A DNA stretch of 64,000 nt from Arboricoccus pini (GTDB lineage: Bacteria > Pseudomonadota > Alphaproteobacteria > Geminicoccales > Geminicoccaceae). Position 1 is the first letter of the stretch. Each line of letters starts with the position of its first letter. The notes beneath the pieces were generated by a model. It ran no database searches. It was given only the letters and a program-made list of their open reading frames with translations, and was not told where the DNA came from. The stretch covers positions 62,001-126,000 of the forward strand of contig NZ_FYEH01000011.1 of the NCBI RefSeq assembly GCF_900187945.1, read 5' to 3'. Position numbers and translations under genes: made by a program. Below are positions 9,196 through 16,975 of this stretch, in pieces.

Positions 9196-10218
9196 TCAGG
9201 CCGGGGTGTAGCTGCGGGGATAGGTGGAGATGGCGCGGGACGCGGCGGCGATGCCCTTAGCCACGGCCTGCGCCAGGGACTGGCCCTCGACCAGGGCGAT
9301 CAGGCAGGCGGCGTTGAACGTGTCGCCCGCTCCCACCGTGTCGATGGCGGCGACGCTCGGCGCCGGCAGGGCCAGGCGCTCCTGGCCCCGGCAGGCGAGC
9401 GCACCGGCCGGGCCGAGCTTGGCGATCAGCGTGCCGTCCCTGGGCAGGCGCGGGCGGAGGCGCTGGATGGCGGCCTCGACATCCGCCGTCTCGGCCTCGG
9501 CGCCGAAGGCCTGGCCCTTGAGCTCGGCCTCGTTGAAGAGGAGATAGTCGATCCAGGGCAGCCAGGAATCGACGATGGCGCGCAGGTCCGGGGTCCAGCC
9601 GGTGCTGTCGGGCCAGCCCGTGTCCAGGGCCAGGCGGTAGCCCAGCGCCTTCAGGCGCGCCATCAGCGGGTGGAGGCCGGCGATCAGGCCGGGGCTGAGG
9701 AAGATGCCGCAAAGGAGAGCGATGCTGCCTGCGGCCGCCTTCTCGGGCAGGAGGGCCATCAGGGGGGCGGGGTCGAGGGCCTGGAGATGGCCGGGGGTCG
9801 TGAGGAAGCTGCGCTCGCCGCCTTGATGCGTCACGCCGACCGAGACGGTGGTGGGCCCGGGCTCGGCATAGGCGCGGGTCTGGCTGGCGGTGAACTGGCC
9901 GGTCAGCCAAGTGCCCAGGCTGTCGGTGCCGTGGCTGGTGACCATGAGATAAGGCTTGTTCAAGCCGTCCAGCGCCAAGGCGGCGTTGCCGGCCTGGCCA
10001 CCGGCGCGGAACTCGCCGCGCTCGGTGATGATCTCGGTGCCGATGGCGGGCCAGGCGGCGATCGGTCCCATGACGAGGTCGGCATTGATGTTGCCGAGGA
10101 GGAGGAGATGCGGCCCGCTCGGGTCCTGGCCGTCCGTGCGCGCTGTCGGCGCCTGCGCGCTCGGGCGCGTTTCAGGGTGCGGCGCGCCCGGTTGCTCCCT
10201 TGCGTCCCGTTGGCTCAT
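9196..10218 (-). CDS. PfkB-family carbohydrate kinase
   Basis: 340-aa ribokinase-fold kinase, last gene of the sugar ABC operon; its ATG overlaps the upstream SIS gene stop by four bases. A disordered Pro/Thr-rich leader of about 35 residues precedes LLLGNINADLVMG. RAGGQAGNAALALDGL is the first PfkB signature, and DTVGAGDTFNAACLIAL near residue 300 contains the anion hole and catalytic Asp. It probably phosphorylates the sugar or sugar derivative imported by the adjacent permeases, before or after the SIS protein acts. FrlD (fructoselysine 6-kinase) is a possible analogue, but the substrate is not determined by sequence. Confidence 0.88.
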   Translation of the reverse strand: MSQRDAREQPGAPHPETRPSAQAPTARTDGQDPSGPHLLLLGNINADLVMGPIAAWPAIGTEIITERGEFRAGGQAGNAALALDGLNKPYLMVTSHGTDSLGTWLTGQFTASQTRAYAEPGPTTVSVGVTHQGGERSFLTTPGHLQALDPAPLMALLPEKAAAGSIALLCGIFLSPGLIAGLHPLMARLKALGYRLALDTGWPDSTGWTPDLRAIVDSWLPWIDYLLFNEAELKGQAFGAEAETADVEAAIQRLRPRLPRDGTLIAKLGPAGALACRGQERLALPAPSVAAIDTVGAGDTFNAACLIALVEGQSLAQAVAKGIAAASRAISTYPRSYTPA

Positions 10219-11228
10219 TCGCCGTCGGTGACCTTGGTGGAGCGAAGCGGCGTGCCGATGTCGGGCACGAGGAGGGTGGCGGTGTCGATGAAGATGCGCT
10301 GCAGCGTGGCAAGGACGATGGCGGCGGCGGCGAGACCACGGAGGCGGGGCAGGGCCACGGTGCGGGCGCCCTCGATGGGCGGGGCGCCCGAGCAGTCGAT
10401 GACGATCGGGGTGAGGCCGGCCTTGAGGGCGATCTGGGCGACGGTGGCCACGGTGTCGGCATCGGCGCCGGCCGGGCGGGCCAGGACGATGGCCGTCTCC
10501 GTGCTCAGCACCTCGAGCGGGCCGTGGCGGAGCTGGCCGCCTTCGATGGCCAGCGCCGGGCGGCGGGCCAGCTCCATGAAGGTGAGGCCGGCCGTCTCCA
10601 CCACGCCCTGAAGGTGGCCGCGGCTGGAGAGGATGAGGATGCGGGCGGCGGCGAGCTGCTCAGGGACACCCTTGCTCTCGGTTTCGGGCGGGGCGGTGAG
10701 GACGGAGAGGAAGTCGGCGGGATCGCTGCCCAGGTGCTTCAGGATGGCGGCGTGCAGCGCCAGGGTGATGGCGAGGCTGCGGGTGGCGGCGAAGGCCTGT
10801 TCGGGGCCGCCCTCGCCGATGAGGCTGGTCGTGCGCTGGCCCAGGGGCGAGCTGGCGTTGAGGGTGAGGCCGAAGGCCTCCGTGTCGCTCTCGCGGCGGT
10901 CGAGATAGCGAACGATCTCGCCCGAGGCGCCCGACTGGGAGACGAGCAGCTCGGTGGCGGGGCCCGGCAGGGGCGCGCGCAGGAGCTCGGAGGCAAGGAC
11001 GGCCGTGGCGTCGATGCCGTGCGTGCGATAGAGCGGCTCGACGGTGCGGTTCAGCCAGTGCGAGGCGCCCATGCCGACGAGGTGGAGGCGCTTCGTCTCC
11101 TGGATGTGGCGCGCGGCGGCCTGGGCGTTGGCCTGGTTGGCTTCGAAGGAGCGGCTGGCGTCCTGGAACTGGCGGGCCATCTCGGCCTCAAGGCGGACGA
11201 GACCGTCGGGCTTGGGGGTGGTCGACAT
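10215..11228 (-). CDS. SIS-domain sugar isomerase/deglycase
   Basis: 337 aa with two SIS (sugar isomerase) domains. The first has RLHLVGMGASHWLNR and LLVSQSGASGEIV (phosphosugar-binding Ser-rich loop); the second has RILILSSRGHLQGVV and the ELRHGPLE-like stretch EGGQLRHGPLEVL. This layout resembles the isomerase half of GlmS, AgaS and FrlB, which act on phosphorylated amino sugars or Amadori compounds. The gene starts at ATG 11228 behind an AGGA, four bases after the permease stop, and overlaps the kinase gene by four. I infer that the kinase and SIS protein together open the imported substrate. Confidence 0.88.
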   Translation of the reverse strand: MSTTPKPDGLVRLEAEMARQFQDASRSFEANQANAQAAARHIQETKRLHLVGMGASHWLNRTVEPLYRTHGIDATAVLASELLRAPLPGPATELLVSQSGASGEIVRYLDRRESDTEAFGLTLNASSPLGQRTTSLIGEGGPEQAFAATRSLAITLALHAAILKHLGSDPADFLSVLTAPPETESKGVPEQLAAARILILSSRGHLQGVVETAGLTFMELARRPALAIEGGQLRHGPLEVLSTETAIVLARPAGADADTVATVAQIALKAGLTPIVIDCSGAPPIEGARTVALPRLRGLAAAAIVLATLQRIFIDTATLLVPDIGTPLRSTKVTDGE

Positions 11229-11232
11229 CGAT

Positions 11233-12063
11233 TTATCCTTTGACGCTGCCGGCCGAGAGGCCGGCAATGAGCGAGCGTTGGAAGAGGAGGGCCAGGACGA
11301 TGGGCAGGATGGCGGCCAGCACGCCCACGGTCGAAACCATCCCATAATCCGTCACTCGTCCCGAGGCAAAGTCGGCGATGGCGACAGGCAGCGTCTTGGC
11401 CTTGGTGCTGCCCGTCAAGATGAGGGCGTAGAAGAATTCGTCCCAGGCGGTGAGAAAGGAGAGGAGGGCCGTTGCCATGAGGGCCGGCCGGGCGGTCGGC
11501 AGGATGATCCGGACAAGGATCGTGAGCGTGCCGGCGCCGTCCAGCATGGCGGCTTCCTCGGTGGCGACGGGCAGGGCGTCGATGGCGCTCTTGGCGAGCC
11601 AGACGGCGTAGGGGAGGAGGAAGGCCGTGTAGACGATGACGAGCCCGGTCCTTGTATCGAGCAGGCCGACGCCGCCCAGCGTCTCGTAGAGCGGCAGGAC
11701 ATAGACGATGGGCGGGATCATGAAGGTGCCGAGGATGAGGAAGAGGATGGCGATGGGTGCGCGGCGCCGGGCGAAGGCGTAGGCGGCCGGAATCGCCACC
11801 GCCATGGCAAGCAGCGTGCCGAGGCCGGCGGCGATGACGCTGTTGCGCAAGGCGGCCAGGAAGAGCCCGTCCTCCAGGAGGACGCTGGCATAGCGCGTAA
11901 GGTCGAGGCTGGAGGGCCACCAGCGGAGCGGGACGGTGACGAGGTCGCTTGCCGGGCTGACGCTCATGATGACGAGCCAGGCCACGGGTGCGACGGTGAA
12001 GAGGAAGAGGAGGAAGGCGAAAAAATAAAGGATGGCGAAGCGGAGCGCCCTGCGGCTGGTCAA
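11233..12063 (-). CDS. Carbohydrate ABC transporter permease (MalG type)
   Basis: 276-aa inner-membrane permease with six predicted transmembrane helices: one near the N terminus (AILYFFAFLLFLFTVAPVAW), a periplasmic loop, then five in the BPD_transp_1 domain. The EAA loop, which contacts the ATPase, is visible as EEAAMLDGAGTLTILVRIILP. It starts with TTG in a TTGA overlap with the preceding permease. It pairs with that MalF-type subunit to import a sugar delivered by the binding protein. No ATPase gene is present in the operon, so a shared MsmK/UgpC-like ATPase from elsewhere is needed. Confidence 0.93.
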   Translation of the reverse strand: MTSRRALRFAILYFFAFLLFLFTVAPVAWLVIMSVSPASDLVTVPLRWWPSSLDLTRYASVLLEDGLFLAALRNSVIAAGLGTLLAMAVAIPAAYAFARRRAPIAILFLILGTFMIPPIVYVLPLYETLGGVGLLDTRTGLVIVYTAFLLPYAVWLAKSAIDALPVATEEAAMLDGAGTLTILVRIILPTARPALMATALLSFLTAWDEFFYALILTGSTKAKTLPVAIADFASGRVTDYGMVSTVGVLAAILPIVLALLFQRSLIAGLSAGSVKG

Positions 12064-12938
12064 TGGCTGCCTTCCCGGCGCATGGCGCGCAGATGGGCGA
12101 GGATGAGGATGCTGCTCAAGAGCGCGATGACGACGGCATAGGCCGCACCCGTGCCGGCGTCGAGGAAGGAGAAATATTGCTGGTAGACGAGGAAGCTTAC
12201 CGTCTTCGTCGCATCGGCGGGACCGCCCCGCGTCATGACGTAGACGATGTCGAAGACGCGAAAGGCCTCGATGGCGCGTAGCGCCAGGATGACGAGCAAA
12301 GAGGGGAGGATGTGGGGCAGCGTGACGTTCAAGAAGCGCGCCATCGGGCCGGCGCCATCCAGCCTGGCTGCCTCGTAAAGGTCGGTCGGGACGGATTGGA
12401 GGGCCGCCAGGACGATGAAGGCCACGAGCGGGAAATTCTTCCAGGCATCGACGATCGCAACCATGCTCAAGGCGATGGCGGGGTCACCCAGCCAGCTCCG
12501 ATACTGTCCGATAATCCCGGTTTGCAGGAGGAGCGCGTTGAAGCTGCCGAATTCCGGGTTGAGGATGAGTCGCCACATCAAGGCGTTGACGATGTTGGGA
12601 ACTGCCCAGGGCAGGATGACCAGGACGCGCACAAACGTGCGGCCGGGAAAGCGCTCTTGCAGCAGGAGCGCTGTCCCGACCCCGATCAGGGCCTCGAGGC
12701 CGACCGAGAGGAGGGTGAAATAGAGCGTGCGCAAGAGGGCCGCGCGAAAGCCAGGGTCCTTGAGCGCGAAGAGATAATTGTCCAGCCCCACGAACGAGGC
12801 GGGGCCGCCGCCCAGTTGCGCGTCGGTGAAGCTTGTCCAGAGCGTACGGACGAGCGGGTAGAGGGTGATTGCCGCCAGGACCAGGAGAGCCGGCCCGAGC
12901 AGCAGCCACGTTTCGAAAGAGGATCCGTCGCGCCGCAT
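12060..12938 (-). CDS. Sugar ABC transporter permease (MalF/UgpA type)
   Basis: 292-aa inner-membrane permease with six predicted helices, beginning with FETWLLLGPALLVLAAITLY. The EAA motif is YEAARLDGAGPMARFLNVTLP. The start is the ATG at 12938 behind GAGGG; a TTG at 12962 overlapping the binding-protein stop would add eight residues and cannot be excluded. Second gene of the operon, after the binding protein; it overlaps the MalG-type permease by four bases. The pair forms the membrane channel of a CUT1-type carbohydrate importer. Confidence 0.93.
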   Translation of the reverse strand: MRRDGSSFETWLLLGPALLVLAAITLYPLVRTLWTSFTDAQLGGGPASFVGLDNYLFALKDPGFRAALLRTLYFTLLSVGLEALIGVGTALLLQERFPGRTFVRVLVILPWAVPNIVNALMWRLILNPEFGSFNALLLQTGIIGQYRSWLGDPAIALSMVAIVDAWKNFPLVAFIVLAALQSVPTDLYEAARLDGAGPMARFLNVTLPHILPSLLVILALRAIEAFRVFDIVYVMTRGGPADATKTVSFLVYQQYFSFLDAGTGAAYAVVIALLSSILILAHLRAMRREGSH

Positions 12939-12958
12939 GCCCTCGCCCCTTGCGACGA

Positions 12959-14215
12959 TCAACGGATGCGGGCGGCCTGGGCAGCGGCATCTTCCAGGGC
13001 GTCCTTGGGCGTCGTGTCCGTGAAGAGGGCCGATTGGATCGCCGACTGCAAGGTGGTCGACAGGCGCTGATAGCTCGGGATCATCGGCCGTGGGAACATG
13101 ACCGGCAGGGCGACCTTGGCAGCGGCGATCAACTCCTCCTGGCCCTTGGCGACCGCCGGATCATCGTAGGAGGCCTTCCAGATCGGCAGGCTAAGCTTGG
13201 CGTATTTGTCCTGTACCGCCTTCGAGGTCAGATAGGCGATATAGGCGAAGGCTTCCTTATCGTGCGCGCTGCTGCCAGCCACACCCAGGCCCATGGAGCC
13301 GTTCACGGCCGAAACGGAGCTCTTGCCCGCGACCCCCGGTGCGGGTGCCACGCCCACCTTGCCCACGACCTTGCTTTCCTTGGGATCGTTGGCCATCGCG
13401 TACATGTAGGTCCAGTTGAGGGCGAAAGCGGCATCGCCGTTGCTAAAGACCTTGCGTACGTCCTCTTCCAGATATTCGCGGCTGTTGGGGTTGGTGATGC
13501 CGTCCTTCAGCGAGCCCTTCATATACTCCAGTGCCTCGAGGCCGCCGCCGTTCTGGAAATCGGGCTTGCCGGCCTTGAGGAAGTCACCGCCATAGGCGGC
13601 AACGAGCGTGGTGTAGTCGCAGATCGCGGCCTCCGCCTGCGACCAGCTCCAAACGATCGGATACTGGACCAGCCCCTTGGCCTTGATGGCCTTTGCCTGG
13701 CTGGCGAGCTCGCTCCAGGTCGCGGGCGGATGATCGAAGCCCGCCTGCCGCAGAAGATCCTTATTGTAGAAGAGATACTTGGTATCCAGGATCCAGGGCA
13801 TGCCGTAGCGCTTGCCGTCATAGGTCACGGTCGACCAGGCACCGTCGAAGACGGCGGCCGTGTCGGCAGCGGGAATGGCGGCCGTTTCGTCCTTGAGAAA
13901 ATGCCGCTGAGCGAACTCAGCCGTCCAGACCACGTCGAAGAGCGCCACGTCATAGCCGTTGCCGGCTGCAGCCGCCGTGACGATCTTGTCGTGCAGTGCC
14001 TCGTAGGGGACGAACTCGAGCGCCACCTTGACGCCTGGATGCCCGGCCTCGAAGTCGCGCGTCATGGAACGGACATCGTCCTCGCTATAGGCCGCCTGCT
14101 GCATGAAGATCGCGTTCAGCGTCAGGTCCGCCGCCCTGGCCGGGGCGAGCCCTACCAGACTTGTCAGCAAGAACGCCCCCAGCCCGCATCGCAGGCTCGT
14201 CTTGACCTCGCGCAT
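12959..14215 (-). CDS. Extracellular sugar-binding protein of ABC transporter
   Basis: 418-aa periplasmic solute-binding protein of the family-1 (maltose-binding-like) type. The ATG at 14215 follows a strong GGAGGG, and the N terminus is a Sec signal peptide: a basic MREVKTSLR start, a hydrophobic core, and cleavage after APARA. The mature protein has the family features ADLTLNAIF, FEAGHPGVKVALEFVP, GMPWILDTKYLFYNKDLL and FSNGDAAFALNW. First gene of a five-gene operon (binding protein, two permeases, SIS, PfkB), divergent from a ROK repressor that very probably controls it. Ligand unknown; the enzymes suggest a sugar derivative that must be phosphorylated and isomerised or deglycated. Confidence 0.93.
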   Translation of the reverse strand: MREVKTSLRCGLGAFLLTSLVGLAPARAADLTLNAIFMQQAAYSEDDVRSMTRDFEAGHPGVKVALEFVPYEALHDKIVTAAAAGNGYDVALFDVVWTAEFAQRHFLKDETAAIPAADTAAVFDGAWSTVTYDGKRYGMPWILDTKYLFYNKDLLRQAGFDHPPATWSELASQAKAIKAKGLVQYPIVWSWSQAEAAICDYTTLVAAYGGDFLKAGKPDFQNGGGLEALEYMKGSLKDGITNPNSREYLEEDVRKVFSNGDAAFALNWTYMYAMANDPKESKVVGKVGVAPAPGVAGKSSVSAVNGSMGLGVAGSSAHDKEAFAYIAYLTSKAVQDKYAKLSLPIWKASYDDPAVAKGQEELIAAAKVALPVMFPRPMIPSYQRLSTTLQSAIQSALFTDTTPKDALEDAAAQAARIR

Positions 14216-14276
14216 CGTCCCTCCGGCTTGGTCTGAACCCAGGCGGCCCGCCTGCCGCCGTTTCGAACTCGGCTGC

Positions 14277-14305
14277 ATTTGACGGACCCCTCGCGAAAGT
14301 GTCAA
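14277..14305 (-). promoter_or_regulatory. Candidate sigma-70 promoter of the sugar ABC operon
   Basis: On the minus strand TTGACA (14305-14300) is a perfect -35 hexamer, separated by 17 bases from TCAAAT (14282-14277), which matches the -10 consensus at 4 of 6 positions. It points at the binding-protein gene starting at 14215, leaving about 55 bases of leader. Confidence 0.5.
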
Positions 14306-14316
14306 TTCGATTTACA
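14300..14316. promoter_or_regulatory. Candidate ROK-repressor operator
   Basis: TGTCAATTCGATTTACA is an imperfect palindrome, 12 of 17 positions matching its reverse complement. It covers the -35 box of the sugar-operon promoter and lies 24 bases upstream of the ROK start. Binding here could repress both divergent units. The assignment to the ROK protein rests on position only. Confidence 0.45.
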
Positions 14317-14340
14317 CAATAACGTTTGGACTCCAGCTCG

Positions 14341-15555
14341 ATGGCGATAACGCCGTCCTCGATCGCGCGCGGCGGCACCAACCTGGAGCGTGCCGGCTCG
14401 CATAATTATCGCGTGGTGCTGACTACGATCCGCGCCTTAGGCTCCGCGTCGCGCAGTCAGATCGCCGCTTCGACCGGGCTGACCCGCCAAGCGGTCCACA
14501 GCATTGTCGGCCGCCTGCGCGCGGCGGGCCTCGTCAAGATCACTGGCGCCCGCTCCGAGGCCAATCGAGGAGGCAGAGGCATGCCCGGCATCGCCGTCGA
14601 ACTCGCCGCCGAGGGCGCCTATTCATTGGGGCTGCTCGTGGATCTGTGGGGGGTGAATACGGTGCTGGCCGATTTTTCGGGCGGGATCGTCGACACTCTG
14701 CACCTGCCCCTGCGGCAGCGCTCGGTCGATGACGTGCTCGAAGCCGCCAGTGCCGCGCGGCACTGGCTGGCCCAGCAGCCACCTGCAAGGCGTGAGCGCC
14801 TTATCGGTGCCGGTATCGCCATGCCTGGGCCCTTTCGCGTTGCCGGCATGACCGATGTCGGTCCGACAGGCATGCCCGACCTCACCTTGCCGGCCATTCA
14901 AGCCGAGCTTGCCAGCCGCCTCGACATGCCGGTCAGCATTCATAACGATGCATCCGCCGCTGCCCTGGCTGAGCATCTCTACGGACTGGGCAGGGGCCTC
15001 GAGAGCTTCGCCTATATCTATTTCGGCTTCGGCCTTGGTGCCGGCCTCATCATCGACGGCCAACTGCATCGGGGTCGCGGCGGCAATGCCGGCGAGATCG
15101 CCCATATGATGGTGGAGCCCGGCGGCCGTCCCTGCGGCTGCGGCAATCGCGGTTGCCTTGAGCGCTACGTCTCGGTGCACGCGCTGGCCGAATCCCTGGG
15201 CCTGCCGCCGGTCGGTGAGTCGACACTCGATGACATTGACCGCATGTTGGCCCATGGCGAAGCTGGCCTGGAGGAATGGTTGGCGATCGCCGGACGCCGC
15301 CTGCGCCAAGCAATCAATATCCTGGAATCGACGCTCGATCTGGATGCCGTCGTCATGGGCGGCCGCATTTCCGCGCCGCTTCTGCAGGCAATCGACCGGC
15401 ATACCCGCCCATTGGCGCACTCCATCGGTGCGCGGACCCGCCAGACGCCCAGACTTCTCCTCGGCCGTACCGGCAGCGACGTTCCGGCACTAGGCGCTGC
15501 CGCCCTGCCGCTTTTTCACGCCTTCAGCCCGAAGCTCGAAGCCCTCCTGGGCTGA
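14341..15555 (+). CDS. ROK-family transcriptional repressor
   Basis: 404 aa from the ATG at 14341 (a TTG at 14326 is an alternative). An N-terminal winged helix-turn-helix (residues about 20-75: SRSQIAASTGLTRQAVHSIV) is followed by a ROK sugar-kinase-like domain. The ROK zinc motif CGCGNRGCLE is intact, as is HNDASAAALAEHLYG. The kinase ATP loops appear degenerate, as in NagC/XylR-type repressors that sense sugars without phosphorylating them. It is divergent from the sugar ABC operon and shares its 125-base promoter region, so it is the likely substrate-responsive repressor of that operon and perhaps of itself. Confidence 0.93.
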   Translation: MAITPSSIARGGTNLERAGSHNYRVVLTTIRALGSASRSQIAASTGLTRQAVHSIVGRLRAAGLVKITGARSEANRGGRGMPGIAVELAAEGAYSLGLLVDLWGVNTVLADFSGGIVDTLHLPLRQRSVDDVLEAASAARHWLAQQPPARRERLIGAGIAMPGPFRVAGMTDVGPTGMPDLTLPAIQAELASRLDMPVSIHNDASAAALAEHLYGLGRGLESFAYIYFGFGLGAGLIIDGQLHRGRGGNAGEIAHMMVEPGGRPCGCGNRGCLERYVSVHALAESLGLPPVGESTLDDIDRMLAHGEAGLEEWLAIAGRRLRQAINILESTLDLDAVVMGGRISAPLLQAIDRHTRPLAHSIGARTRQTPRLLLGRTGSDVPALGAAALPLFHAFSPKLEALLG

Positions 15556-15594
15556 CCCGCTACCGCCCGGGGCCGGCGGCAGCGGATTGAAAGC

Positions 15595-15993
15595 CTATTT
15601 TTTGTCTTTAAGGACGTGCTCAAGGAAGAGGCCGCCGCGCGGCGCATCGTAATCGGGTGCGCCCGAAGCACCCGTCAGAGCACGGCGCGCCTCCCTGGCG
15701 CGTTGGACCAGATAGAAGATGAGGGCGAAGATCCCGGCGCCCGCCAGCAGTGTAAAGGGCATGAGCATCACGCTCATGAACAACAGGTGCATCGGCATCT
15801 GCGCCGACATGTCGCCGACCAGGAGATAGGCCAGACCCATGATCACGCCTAGAATGACAGGGCCGCCCGGAATGCCGACGATCAATCCCATGCGCGCCGC
15901 GTCGGCCGCGCGCTGACGCCCTATCTCGTCGGCTGCCTGCTTGTTCTCGGACATGCCACTGGACGAGACGTACCCAGCCTGTGCCACCATCAT
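15595..15993 (-). CDS. Small inner-membrane protein of unknown function
   Basis: 132-aa protein. A short polar N terminus (GMSENKQAADEIGRQRAADAARMG) leads into two hydrophobic helices at about residues 38-60 and 74-97 (LLFMSVMLMPFTLLAGAGIF), then a basic stretch and a polar C terminus ending in KDKK. A strong GGAGG (bases 15997-16001, minus strand) precedes tandem ATGs at 15993 and 15990; a third in-frame ATG gives MSENKQ. No family recognised. It is convergent with the ROK gene (39 bases) and preceded by about 200 bases of non-coding DNA, so it has its own promoter. Confidence 0.7.
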   Translation of the reverse strand: MMVAQAGYVSSSGMSENKQAADEIGRQRAADAARMGLIVGIPGGPVILGVIMGLAYLLVGDMSAQMPMHLLFMSVMLMPFTLLAGAGIFALIFYLVQRAREARRALTGASGAPDYDAPRGGLFLEHVLKDKK

Positions 15994-16196
15994 CAACCTC
16001 CCATATCGTACCCGGCCTCAGCGAGGCCGCTGTCCGCAGCCCTCCGTCTTTTTTGCGCGAAGGTAATTGCTGCAGAACCATTACAGACCCGAAACGATCT
16101 GTTTAACAAGACGGAAAATGCGCTCTTTGGTCACAGGCTTGCTAGCGGGCAAGGAAGGTTTTTTGCCGTATATCCGCTTGACTTAAAGAAAAAGCG

Positions 16197-16679
16197 TCAA
16201 TCCAGCCTTTTGAGGCGGTCGATCCCATAGGTTTCAAAGCCGAAGCGCTCATAGGCGCGCTCGGCCAACTCATTGCCGGCCACGTAGCTGATCATCAATT
16301 GTCGATAGCCGCGCGCGCGGGCGATAGCCTCGACATGTGAAAGGAGCTTCTGCGCCAGTCCCAGTCCGCGCGCCTCCTCCCGCAGGAACAGTTCCTTCAC
16401 ATAGGCGTAGCGCCGCCGCTCGGGACGAATATAGACCGGGGCCTCCTCGAACGTGAGACAGATATGCCCCAGGACCCTGCCTGTCCGCTCGGCCACGAGC
16501 AGCAGACCATCCGTCTTCGCCACGTGGGCCAGCACGACATCCAGCGCTTCCTCGCCGCCTTCCCGGTCGCGTCGACGATCGTGCAGGATATCGTCCTCGT
16601 GCTGGTTCAGGAGCTGGAACTGCTCGATGAGCGCGTCGCGATCTTCCGCAACGGCGGGTCGAATGACGATTTCTGACAT
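16197..16679 (-). CDS. GNAT-family N-acetyltransferase
   Basis: 160-aa single-domain acetyltransferase. It opens with the GNAT beta strand IVIRPAVAEDRDALIEQF, continues with YAYVKELFLREEARGLGLAQKLL (the acetyl-CoA pyrophosphate-binding Q/RxxGxG/A region, here RGLGLA) and ends with SYVAGNELAERAYERFGFET, the typical final helix and strand. The acceptor substrate is unknown. The ATG at 16679 is the only start that gives a natural GNAT N terminus; its Shine-Dalgarno is weak. It stands alone, with about 300 bases of non-coding sequence to lcdH. Confidence 0.85.
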   Translation of the reverse strand: MSEIVIRPAVAEDRDALIEQFQLLNQHEDDILHDRRRDREGGEEALDVVLAHVAKTDGLLLVAERTGRVLGHICLTFEEAPVYIRPERRRYAYVKELFLREEARGLGLAQKLLSHVEAIARARGYRQLMISYVAGNELAERAYERFGFETYGIDRLKRLD

Positions 16680-16975
16680 CTTGAAGGGTTGATCCGTTCC
16701 GTGCCGCGCCACATCGTCTGGTCGCGGGCGCACTTCATTATTGCCGGGTGCCGGGCTCGATCCTGGCGGGCTCCCTGAAGTCCTGGCGGCGCACGGGCAT
16801 GACGTCAATCGTCGCGACCAAGCATGTCGCGGACCAGAGGACGGACCTGAGATCGCTCGACCCCGCAATCCGCGTCGACGCGAACGAGGGCATGACCGCC
16901 TCGACCTAAGCTTGGTGCGTCATGGCGATCGTTCCCGTCAGTGCGCCACGCGATGTCATGCCGAAGGCGATCCGT

